NCBI GenBank assembly: GCA_027730885.1
Contig: JAQCHM010000226.1
Coordinates: 1-5,710, forward strand
Length of the DNA: 5,710 bases
Origin: Actinomycetota bacterium
GTDB taxonomy: Bacteria; Actinomycetota; Acidimicrobiia; Acidimicrobiales; SZUA-35
Direction of reading: 5' to 3'
The notes beneath the pieces were generated by a model. That model searched no databases and was not told where the DNA came from. It saw only the letters and a program-made list of their open reading frames with translations. Made by a program: the position numbers and the translations under genes. Each line of letters begins with the position of its first letter. Within the stretch, counting starts at the first letter, position 1. Positions 1 through 5,646 of this stretch are shown piece by piece.

Positions 1-409
1 CGTACGCGGGTTCGGACCAGAGACTGTGCTTGAAGGGAACGCCGCGGTCGACGAGCCAGTGGAAGTGTTCGAGACTCCGCTCGGAGTACATCGACACCTT
101 GGCTTCGTCGGCGTCCGGACCGCACGCTGCCATCAGGAACTTGAACATGTCCTCGGCTGAGTCCTCGAATCCGCAGGCCGTCTGGACCGGCGTGCCTCCG
201 CCGAGGTAGAGCTCTCCTCCGGCGATCGCCGACGCTCCGCCCGCACCGCCGGCCCGCTCGAGGATGAGTACGTCGGCGCCCGCTGCGGCGGCCTCAAAGG
301 CTGCGGATGCACCGGCGCATCCGCAGCCCACGACGACGACGTCTGCTACCCCATCCCAGCGGGTGACCTCGTTCGCTGCTAACGGGCGGACTGATGAATC
401 GTTCGACAT
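1..409 (-). CDS. FAD-dependent oxidoreductase (fumarate reductase / 3-ketosteroid dehydrogenase-like flavoprotein), N-terminal part, cut by left edge
   Basis: This is the first 136 codons of a flavoprotein. Residues 23-33 form the beta-strand and dinucleotide-binding loop (VVVVG, then GCGCAG at 28-33), and E51 at the end of LILE is the usual FAD-ribose ligand. After it come GGASAIAGGELYLGGG (57-72) and a conserved HFHWLVDRGVPF stretch (115-126). This pattern is typical of the FAD_binding_2 family, which includes fumarate reductase, urocanate reductase and 3-ketosteroid-delta1-dehydrogenase. Members transfer hydride between a C-C bond and FAD, and are commonly near 500-570 residues, so about three quarters is missing. 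The ATG at 407-409 is chosen because GAGGGGAG (minus strand, 418-425) sits 8 bases upstream. The gene lies 95 bases downstream of the acyl-CoA dehydrogenase on the same strand, so co-transcription is likely. The substrate cannot be assigned: the catalytic and C-terminal parts lie outside the window. Confidence 0.9.
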   Translation of the reverse strand, partial: MSNDSSVRPLAANEVTRWDGVADVVVVGCGCAGASAAFEAAAAGADVLILERAGGAGGASAIAGGELYLGGGTPVQTACGFEDSAEDMFKFLMAACGPDADEAKVSMYSERSLEHFHWLVDRGVPFKHSLWSEPAY

Positions 410-417
410 GACGGCTG

Positions 418-425
418 CTCCCCTC
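418..425 (-). promoter_or_regulatory. Ribosome binding site of the FAD-dependent oxidoreductase
   Basis: GAGGGGAG on the minus strand, 8 bases before the ATG at 409. It fixes the start of the truncated flavoprotein gene. Confidence 0.75.
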
Positions 426-504
426 AGAACCCGGTCGGTGTGTCGAACTTAGGGTCTGGCGAGCGAGGGGCCGGCAAGAGGTTCCCGTCAGGTGGGATCG
501 CACC

Positions 505-1785
505 TCAATCTGCGCGCCGGGTACCCACCATCAGTTCTCGGAACGGGATGTCACGGTCGACCTGCGGTTCCTTGGGGAGACCCAGGATCCGCTCGCCGAT
601 GATGTTGCGTTGGACGTGTTCGGTGCCGCCTTGGATCCCGTGGCAGAGCGATGTGAGCGCCATGTGGGTCACGGAACCTCCGCGCGGGGCGTCAGCATCG
701 GCCAGCATGCCGCCGGCTCCGAGGATCGCGAGCCCGAGGTCTCTAGAGGCGCGTGCGATATGGACACCGGCCAGATGAGCGATGCTGCTCTCGGCTCCGG
801 ATGGTTTGCCCGCATCCGCCGCGGCTCGCGCTCGGAGCGTGGTGAGGCGGGCGGTCTCGCCCATCATGTAGAGCTGGGCGATCCGCTGACGGATGATCGC
901 GTCGCCGACGCAGCCTGCCTCAGCGGCAAGTGCAGCGATCGCCAGTGCGTCGCCCATCGGGAACGAGGGAGCGCCCGTGCGAACGGATGCCGCGCGCTGC
1001 ATCGCTTCGCCGACCGGCATGTCGAGGTAGCCGGGCTTCTCGCCACACGGGATGCCCACGCCGTAGTGGGCCCCGACGGCGTACGCTGCTCGCTCGAACG
1101 CGAGCGTCGCCATAGCCATCAGCCAGCCGTTGTTCAACCCACCGATCGTGTCGGAGTCGGCGACGCGAGCGTCGGAGAAGAACGACTCGTTGAAGTGGGC
1201 ATCACCGTTGATCTGTCGAATCGGTCGGATCTCGACGCCGGGCTGGTCGACGTCGATCACGAAGAACGAGAGGCCCCGGTGCTTCGGGAGGCTGCTGTCG
1301 GTACGGGCGACCAGGATGCCCCGCTCGGCCTCGTTCGCGCCGCCGTTCCAGACCTTCTGACCGTTGACGACCCATTCGTCGCCGTCGCGGACGGCACGTG
1401 TCTGGAGCGAGGCGAGGTCGGATCCGGCATTGGGTTCGCTGAAGAACTGGCACCACGACTCGGCGCCGGTGGCCAGCGTGCGCATCCAGCGATGCTTCTG
1501 CTCCTCGGAGCCATACTCGAGGATCAGCGGGGCCGCCATCGTCTGGGCCTGACTGTGGGGTGGCATAGCGACCCCTGCCGCGTGGAGCTCTTGCCCCACC
1601 GCCGCAGCTTCGTCGGCCGACACGCCGAGGCCGAACCACTGCTTCGGCCAGGTCGGATAGGCCCAGCCGCTCTCGGCCAACAACTCCCACCATGCCCGTA
1701 CGGTCATGCGGGCGTCCCAGTTCGCGTCGACCCACGCCCGGACGTCGGCCCGGAGATCATCGATTCCGCTGTTCGGCGCTTCCAC
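505..1785 (-). CDS. Acyl-CoA dehydrogenase (FadE-like)
   Basis: 426-residue flavoenzyme that oxidises an acyl-CoA to its 2,3-enoyl-CoA using FAD. Visible motifs, numbered from the GTG start: QFFSEPNAGSDLAS (113-126), the family signature 'FSEPxAGSD'; GQKVWNGGANEA (142-153), matching the usual 'GxKxWxTxA' flavin region; LAFER (228-232) on the helix after the beta domain; and GGTEHVQRNIIGERILGLP (386-404), the C-terminal 'GTxEIQRxxIxxRxLGLP' block. The position before GT is Gly rather than the catalytic Glu of YEGT-type enzymes. E231 in LAFER is a candidate base, by analogy with isovaleryl-CoA and long-chain dehydrogenases whose Glu lies on that helix (inference). The open frame runs on to 1917, but the extra 44 residues are low-complexity and would overlap the divergent gene's start. 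The GTG at 1785 has GAGGGAGGA 9 bases upstream and is preferred. Probably co-transcribed with the downstream flavoprotein. Confidence 0.93.
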   Translation of the reverse strand: MEAPNSGIDDLRADVRAWVDANWDARMTVRAWWELLAESGWAYPTWPKQWFGLGVSADEAAAVGQELHAAGVAMPPHSQAQTMAAPLILEYGSEEQKHRWMRTLATGAESWCQFFSEPNAGSDLASLQTRAVRDGDEWVVNGQKVWNGGANEAERGILVARTDSSLPKHRGLSFFVIDVDQPGVEIRPIRQINGDAHFNESFFSDARVADSDTIGGLNNGWLMAMATLAFERAAYAVGAHYGVGIPCGEKPGYLDMPVGEAMQRAASVRTGAPSFPMGDALAIAALAAEAGCVGDAIIRQRIAQLYMMGETARLTTLRARAAADAGKPSGAESSIAHLAGVHIARASRDLGLAILGAGGMLADADAPRGGSVTHMALTSLCHGIQGGTEHVQRNIIGERILGLPKEPQVDRDIPFRELMVGTRRAD

Positions 1786-1794
1786 GCTGCTCGT

Positions 1795-1803
1795 TCCTCC
1801 CTC
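1795..1803 (-). promoter_or_regulatory. Ribosome binding site that decides the GTG start of the acyl-CoA dehydrogenase
   Basis: GAGGGAGGA on the minus strand, 9 bases before the GTG at 1785. It argues against the longer open frame that begins at 1917. Confidence 0.8.
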
Positions 1804-1901
1804 GCTCGGATGCCTCGGTCGACGGGTGCCCAGCGACTGGCTGGAGGCTAGCTTCGGTGCCGTTGGTAGAGCGAACGGTGCCCGACCAAATCCCCCAGCA
1901 C

Positions 1902-1907
1902 GAGGAG
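1902..1907 (+). promoter_or_regulatory. Ribosome binding site of the VOC gene
   Basis: GAGGAG lies 8 bases before the ATG at 1916. It selects this ATG over upstream in-frame starts, from which the open frame extends to about 1706 inside the divergent gene. Confidence 0.8.
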
Positions 1908-1915
1908 ACTGCATC

Positions 1916-2827
1916 ATGCCGATCGGGAAGTCGTTTCATCTGACGTTGCTCGTCGACGACCTCGCCGCGGCAGACCGGTTCTTCCTCGGTCTGTTCGCCC
2001 CGCACTGCTTCTACCGGGGTTATGCGCCGCTGCCGCTAAACCGCACGGCTTCGCTGTTCGTGATCGGCGACTTCGTGATCGAGCCGATGCAGCCGCATCC
2101 GCCCGCCGACGACGAGCGCGGCACGACGATTCGCCGTCTTCTCGACCGCTTCGGTCCCTGCGTCCAGAACATTGCGTTCTATGCCACCGACCTGCCTGCG
2201 ATCGCTGCTCGCATGGAGGCTTGCTCGATCCGCTCGACCGACGGTGGCCAGGGGGACAGGACCTTGTTCGCCCACCCGAAGGACTTCCCCGGCCTCGTCG
2301 AGTTGATGGATCCCACACCTGCCCCCGGTCGGCCCGGAGGCCTCGCAGACCCTCGCCTCCGGCCGCAGTTCGACCCCGGTTTCTGGCGCCGGTCGCATGG
2401 ACTCGGGATCGCTTTGGCGTCGCACGTCACCGTGGTGGTCCACGATCTCGACAGGGCGGTCCGGCTGTGGTCCGAGGTCATGGAAGGTCGCGTGCTGCCA
2501 CATGACGACGATCTCATGCCAGGGGCCCGCAGCGCCTACCTCCGCGTGGGTTCCGACACCGTCATCGAACTCGTCGAACCGATCGATTCGACGTGCCCGG
2601 TCTCCGATGTGCTCGAGAGCATGGGTGAGGCGGTGTGCGGTGTGACGTTCCTGGTCGACGATCTGGACCGCGCACGCCGGCACGTCGAGCGCTTCGGCGG
2701 GCCGATCTTCGGCATCCAGGGGCCCGGTCGGTTCGAACTGGATCGCAAGGCCTCCTTCGGGGCGCTCATCGCATTCACCGACCGGCGCATCACAGGTGAC
2801 GATCGGCAGTTGCCGGACGCTCGGTGA
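1916..2827 (+). CDS. VOC superfamily protein with four beta-alpha-beta modules (glyoxalase / extradiol dioxygenase fold)
   Basis: 303-residue protein of the vicinal oxygen chelate superfamily. Four module starts are visible: HLTLLVDDL (8-16), NIAFYATDL (85-93), HVTVVVHDL (170-178) and GVTFLVDDL (242-250). Module ends are FVIEPM (E56), LVELMDP (E129), TVIELVEP (E219) and ALIAFTD (no acid). This four-module, about 300-residue build matches two-domain VOC proteins, including extradiol ring-cleavage dioxygenases. Those bind Fe(II) through His at the start of modules 3 and 4 and Glu at the end of module 4. Here only H170 is kept; the others are G242 and an Ala/Phe stretch, so ring-cleaving activity is doubtful. 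Any metal site more likely sits in the first half (H8, E56, E129), where N85 replaces the usual His. Lyase, epimerase or isomerase roles are possible. It stands alone on the plus strand, divergent from the acyl-CoA dehydrogenase and convergent with the hydrolase. Confidence 0.88.
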   Translation: MPIGKSFHLTLLVDDLAAADRFFLGLFAPHCFYRGYAPLPLNRTASLFVIGDFVIEPMQPHPPADDERGTTIRRLLDRFGPCVQNIAFYATDLPAIAARMEACSIRSTDGGQGDRTLFAHPKDFPGLVELMDPTPAPGRPGGLADPRLRPQFDPGFWRRSHGLGIALASHVTVVVHDLDRAVRLWSEVMEGRVLPHDDDLMPGARSAYLRVGSDTVIELVEPIDSTCPVSDVLESMGEAVCGVTFLVDDLDRARRHVERFGGPIFGIQGPGRFELDRKASFGALIAFTDRRITGDDRQLPDAR

Positions 2828-2834
2828 TCCCTGC

Positions 2835-2850
2835 TTCGGGCCCGGCCGAA
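2835..2850. terminator. Possible weak bidirectional terminator between VOC gene and alpha/beta hydrolase
   Basis: Within the 33-base gap between two convergent stop codons, TTCGG (2835-2839) pairs with CCGAA (2846-2850) around a 6-base G/C loop. The stem is only 5 bp and there is no T-tract on either side. Position is its main support. Confidence 0.3.
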
Positions 2851-2860
2851 CCCGACGTCA

Positions 2861-3652
2861 TCAGCGCCCGGCGGCGAGAGCGGCGTCCACTGTTGCGTGG
2901 ACGAAGCCGACGTAGTCGCGTTGATGGGTGATGTGGGCTGCGTGTTTGGCGTTGGCGATCTCGTAATAGCCGGCCGGCATGTTGGACGCCAGGACCTGGG
3001 TGGCTGCGACGAAGAAGTCGAGGCTGCGTTGGCCGCAGCCGAGCACGATGGGCACCGCAGGTTGGTGGAAGGCGTACTCGGTCTGCCAGCCCGTCCCGAG
3101 GTCGCTCTGGTAGGCGAGGCCCTCGGCCCGCAGACGCTGCTTGTCCTGGTCTGGGAGGGCTGTCCACTTCTCATCGCCGAGCACGCGTCGGTATGAGGCC
3201 TCGCCGAGCCCCTTGGGGTCGGTGTCGGCGGCGATGGCGAGCACGTTGGCCTGCGTCTCTGCCGACCACTCGGGCAGCCACGGTGCGTGCACTTCGTAAC
3301 CGGATGCGGCACGGATCAGATCGGGGTTGCGTCGAGCAGCGCAGATCGCCACATTGCCCCCCATGCTGTGGCCGACGACGACGCTCGGCCGCCCGTGTAG
3401 CACGGCGATGAGATCGTCGGCATGGGCATCCAGCGAGCGCGCTCCGTCGGCGGGAAACTGTGACCGGCCGAAGCCCCGTCGGTCGTAGGTGAGGACGTGG
3501 AACTCGGGGAGCAGGTCGAACAATCGCTCGAGGCTGCGGGCGCTGTCGAGTACCCCGTGCACAAGCACCACGAGCGGACTGTCACGATCTGGACCGGGCC
3601 GTTCGACGATCCGGATGCCGTCCTCGTACCGTTCAACTGCGGGCTGCGTCAC
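2861..3652 (-). CDS. Alpha/beta hydrolase
   Basis: 263-residue alpha/beta-hydrolase-fold enzyme, probably cytoplasmic, with no signal peptide visible. Numbered from the GTG start: VVLVHG (28-33) supplies the oxyanion-hole HG; YDRRGFGRS (56-64) is the conserved loop after strand 4; VVGHSMGG (92-99) is the nucleophile elbow with S96. The KHAAHITHQ stretch (236-244) provides the catalytic His, best aligned at H237. The acid is not obvious: the usual 'GxxD' after strand 7 reads GCGQRS (205-210), so D212 or an acid after strand 6 may serve. The family hydrolyses C-C bonds, esters, lactones, epoxides or haloalkanes, and the motifs do not separate these. An open frame reaches a TTG at 3739, but that start has no Shine-Dalgarno and its extra 29 residues look non-coding. 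GTG 3652 is preferred although its ribosome site is also weak. Divergent from the phosphotriesterase-like gene, 116 bases away. Confidence 0.88.
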   Translation of the reverse strand: MTQPAVERYEDGIRIVERPGPDRDSPLVVLVHGVLDSARSLERLFDLLPEFHVLTYDRRGFGRSQFPADGARSLDAHADDLIAVLHGRPSVVVGHSMGGNVAICAARRNPDLIRAASGYEVHAPWLPEWSAETQANVLAIAADTDPKGLGEASYRRVLGDEKWTALPDQDKQRLRAEGLAYQSDLGTGWQTEYAFHQPAVPIVLGCGQRSLDFFVAATQVLASNMPAGYYEIANAKHAAHITHQRDYVGFVHATVDAALAAGR

Positions 3653-3768
3653 AGCGGGCGACTCTAGCCACGGCGGGCTGTTGCCCGGAGATGCGACACT
3701 GCCTTCGACCGCGTAAGCTCGAAGAGCCGTCCGTGGCAAGAGAGGTGGTTCGGGACGTGGGAGTGGCG
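3653..3768. promoter_or_regulatory. Divergent control region between alpha/beta hydrolase and phosphotriesterase-like gene, with a 6-bp inverted repeat
   Basis: 116-base head-to-head spacer. It contains a perfect inverted repeat CTTCGA (3703-3708) and TCGAAG (3719-3724) around a 10-base centre, 22 bases in all and near the middle of the spacer. This is the size and placement expected of a dimeric repressor operator serving both genes. No clear -35/-10 pair is seen. The operator reading is an inference from symmetry and position only. Confidence 0.42.
3759..3763 (+). promoter_or_regulatory. Ribosome binding site of the phosphotriesterase-like gene
   Basis: GGGAG lies 5 bases before the ATG at 3769. 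It supports initiation in the frame that carries the HxH motif. Confidence 0.55.
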
Positions 3769-4705
3769 ATGGGCAGTGTCAATACGGTGCTTGGTCCGAT
3801 CGGTGTGGATGAGATGGGCATCACTCTCATGCACGAGCACGTGTGCGTTGCGAGTGAGGGAGGGAGCGCTGCTCGACTCGCGCCTCGACGTCGATCGTTC
3901 CGACAACCTCGCGCTCGCCGTCGAACGCCTCGTCGCCGGTCGAGATGTCGGCATCCGGACGATCGTCGATGCGACCCCGATCGACCTCCATCGTGACGCG
4001 ACCTTCATCAAGGAGGCCTCAGAGGCAGCGGGCATCAACATCATCTGCTCGACGGGTCTCTATACAGAGACCGACGGCCAACCGGCCCACTTCAAGAAGA
4101 TGTCGGCGGCGGAGCAGAGCGATCTCTTCGTCCACGAGATCAACGAGGGGATCGGATCGACCGGGGTCCGCGCCGGAGTGCTGAAGTGCGCCACGTCGCA
4201 GCACGCCATCACGCCGGCCGAGGCGAAGACGCTCGAGGCGATTGCCGACGCGCAGTATCGCACCGGCGTACCGGTGATCACGCACACGTCTGCCGGGCAC
4301 GGGATCGAGCAGGCGAAGATTCTCACCGAGGCGGGTGCCCGACCAGGCCGGGTGATGATCGGACATGTCGACCACAAGTACTCGTCCTTCTCGTACTACG
4401 AGAGGATCCTCCGTCACGGGGTGAACATCGCGTTCGACCGGTGCGGCCTCCAGGTGTTTCCGCCGGGTACCATGCGAGCGGCGCTCATCGCAGGGTTACT
4501 CGACCTGGGTCTGGGGGACCGGCTCTTCCTCTCGATGGACTCGGTGTCGGTTCACATCGGCCCCCCGTCGAGTCTGGAGATCGGGGCCCCCGATCCGCTC
4601 GTCTATCTGATGACCGACTTTTCGGACATGCTCGCTGCGTACGGCGTGAGCCACGAGCGGATGATCGAACTGCTCACGGCGAACCCAGGCCGGTTGTTCG
4701 GCTGA
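3769..4705 (+). pseudogene. Phosphotriesterase-family metal-dependent hydrolase (lactonase-like), reading frame broken by a one-base shift
   Basis: Amidohydrolase-superfamily TIM-barrel enzyme spread over two frames. The first frame, from ATG 3769, reads VNTVLGPIGVDEMGITLMHEHV with the metal motif H22-x-H24, and then becomes meaningless until a TGA at 3994-3996. From about 3863 the next frame (+1) continues the family sequence to the TGA at 4703-4705. It holds the likely carboxylated lysine (VLKCAT, K139), H172 (VITHTSAG), H199 (MIGHVDH) and D257 (FLSMDS), numbered on a joined 311-residue product. Spacings match the family, where parathion hydrolase has H55, H57, K169, H201, H230 and D301. 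Removing one G from the GGGAGGG stretch (3858-3864) restores one frame. The second frame alone could start at GTG 3854 but would lack HxH and so the binuclear centre. Causes: a real inactivating indel, a sequencing or assembly error, or less likely +1 recoding. Known members hydrolyse lactones or phosphotriesters; a lactone intermediate would fit a catabolic cluster. Confidence 0.88.
3850..3868 (+). other. Frameshift site in the phosphotriesterase-like gene
   Basis: The family sequence leaves frame 1 after ASEG (ending 3861) and resumes in frame 2 at GALLDS (from 3863). The purine-rich GAGGGAGGGAG (3856-3866), an imperfect GAGG/GAGGG repeat, is where one G appears to be extra. No stop codon lies at the shift in frame 1, so this does not resemble prfB-type programmed +1 frameshifting. 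Confidence 0.8.
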
Positions 4706-4724
4706 GCGAGAGCGGCTCAGCCGA
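4698..4724. terminator. Bidirectional hairpin terminator between convergent genes
   Basis: TCGGCTGAGC (4698-4707) pairs perfectly with GCTCAGCCGA (4715-4724), a 10-bp G/C-rich stem with a 7-base loop. It starts within the last codons of the phosphotriesterase-like gene (its TGA at 4703-4705 is in the left arm) and ends at the base before the stop codon of the FAH gene. The hairpin serves both strands. Neither side has a clear T-run, as is common for terminators of high-G+C actinobacteria. Confidence 0.7.
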
Positions 4725-5552
4725 TCATAGGCAGTGGTTTCTCATCGTTCCGATGCCCTCGATCCAGGTCTCGAGGAGGTCTCCTGGGCGAAGGAAGCGG
4801 GGTGGGGTGCGAGCCGCACCGACGCCGGATGGCGTGCCCGTGAAGATCACATCGCCAGGCAGTAGCGAGAGCACTGCCGAGAGCTCTGCGACGAGGCGTG
4901 GAACGTCGAAGATGAGGTCCTTGGTGCGAGCATCCTGCATCGTGTCGCCGTCGACCGAGCACCTGAGCGCCAGATCGCCGGGGTCGCCGAACTCGTCGAG
5001 CGTCACCACCCACGGCCCCATCGGCCCGAAGCCTCGCCGAGACTTGCCGAGGGAGAACTGTCGGCCGGCTGCCATTTGGAGTTCGCGGTCGCTGATGTCC
5101 TGGCCCACGGTGAGCCCGGCGATGTACGACCATCCGTCGGCCGGGTCGACCCGATCGGCCTGGCGACCGATGACTGCGACCAACTCGACTTCCCAGTCGA
5201 CCCGATCGGCGACGATCTCGATGTCGTCGAACGGACCGGCCAGCGACGCCGGGTACTTGGTGAACGTCGCCGGAGTCTCCGGAACATCCATCGTCGACTC
5301 GTCGGCGTGCTCCTGGTAGTTGAGGCCGATCGCGAACACTTGACGTGGCCTCGGCACCGGACAGCAGAGATGCGATTCATCGAGCGGCGCTGTGCCGGCG
5401 GAGACACCTGACGCGAAATCGACGAACGCGTCCCATTGTTCGTAGACCGACATCGGGTCGGATGTGAAGGTGCCGTCCGACACGGTCTCGATGTCGGCCA
5501 CTTCGTCGTCGAGGACGAGCACGGCACGGCCGTCCAGGTTTGCGATCTTCAT
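4725..5552 (-). CDS. Fumarylacetoacetate hydrolase (FAH) family protein
   Basis: 275-residue enzyme of the FAH superfamily, whose members cleave or hydrate beta-diketo/enol acids: acylpyruvate hydrolase, 2-hydroxyhepta-dienedioate isomerase, oxaloacetate decarboxylase, ring-cleavage product hydrolases. The variable N-terminal part (1-65) is followed by the catalytic core. FAIGLNYQEHA (73-83) carries the catalytic His H82. VDWEVELVAVIG (118-129) carries metal ligands E121 and E123, and GQDISDRE (150-157) a third, D152. Catalytic Lys K170 is in GKSRRGFGPMGP (169-180), and LLPGDVIFTGTPSGVG (230-245) is the closing signature. All expected Mg/Mn ligands are present, so the enzyme looks functional. 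The ATG at 5552 has AGAGGTG just upstream and the common family start MKIANL; the open frame extends 38 codons further without family resemblance. It lies 94 bases downstream of a probable amidohydrolase on the same strand and is likely co-transcribed. It probably acts on a ring-opened intermediate; the substrate is unknown. Confidence 0.93.
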   Translation of the reverse strand: MKIANLDGRAVLVLDDEVADIETVSDGTFTSDPMSVYEQWDAFVDFASGVSAGTAPLDESHLCCPVPRPRQVFAIGLNYQEHADESTMDVPETPATFTKYPASLAGPFDDIEIVADRVDWEVELVAVIGRQADRVDPADGWSYIAGLTVGQDISDRELQMAAGRQFSLGKSRRGFGPMGPWVVTLDEFGDPGDLALRCSVDGDTMQDARTKDLIFDVPRLVAELSAVLSLLPGDVIFTGTPSGVGAARTPPRFLRPGDLLETWIEGIGTMRNHCL

Positions 5553-5556
5553 GCTG

Positions 5557-5563
5557 CACCTCT
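5557..5563 (-). promoter_or_regulatory. Ribosome binding site of the FAH-family gene
   Basis: AGAGGTG on the minus strand, 4 bases before the ATG at 5552. It supports this start over the longer open frame beginning at 5666. Confidence 0.65.
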
Positions 5564-5646
5564 GCGGTGTCTGGTAGATGGAATGGACCGGACCAGCGCG
5601 GCGGTGGTGAGCCGGCGCTCGTGAGGTGTGCGCGAAATCGTCGTGG

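Larger units (their letters stand above)
1786..1915. promoter_or_regulatory. Divergent control region between acyl-CoA dehydrogenase and VOC gene, with an inverted repeat
   Basis: 130 bases separate two head-to-head genes, so promoters for both must lie here or reach into the flanks. I see no convincing -35/-10 pair in either direction. The spacer holds a perfect 5-bp inverted repeat CCGTT (1860-1864) and AACGG (1874-1878) around a 9-base centre. Interleaved with it is TTGGT (1863-1867) and ACCAA (1885-1889), and GGTGCC occurs at 1856 and 1877. The arrangement resembles a repressor operator, but the arms are short and could arise by chance. The regulator is unknown and not encoded in the window. 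Confidence 0.4.

Noticed and set aside
490..505. AGGTG/CACCT hairpin just after the acyl-CoA dehydrogenase stop, as a terminator or attenuator
   Set aside because: The stem is only 5 bp with no T-run, and the downstream flavoprotein has its own ribosome site and probably shares the transcript; chance cannot be excluded.
610..1851. Long plus-strand open frame (413 codons) opposite the acyl-CoA dehydrogenase
   Set aside because: An antisense shadow typical of high-G+C DNA: no domain-like sequence, while the minus strand carries clear acyl-CoA dehydrogenase motifs.
1786..1917. N-terminal extension of the acyl-CoA dehydrogenase open frame to 1917
   Set aside because: It would overlap the VOC start codon, is low-complexity without family resemblance, and a strong Shine-Dalgarno precedes the GTG at 1785.
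2536..3312. Minus-strand open frame of 258 codons overlapping both the VOC gene and the hydrolase
   Set aside because: Its composition is Ser/Pro/Arg/Thr-rich with no motifs, and both overlapping genes are well supported.
3653..3739. TTG-initiated extension of the alpha/beta hydrolase
   Set aside because: No ribosome site precedes the TTG, and the extra residues precede the fold without any recognisable pattern.
4186..5319. Plus-strand open frame (377 codons) crossing the convergent junction
   Set aside because: It overlaps two motif-rich genes in other frames and has low-complexity Arg/Ser/Pro composition; it is a shadow frame.
5609..5620. GAGC-CGGC-GCTC hairpin between the amidohydrolase end and the FAH gene
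   Set aside because: A 4-bp stem in G/C-rich DNA is too weak to call.
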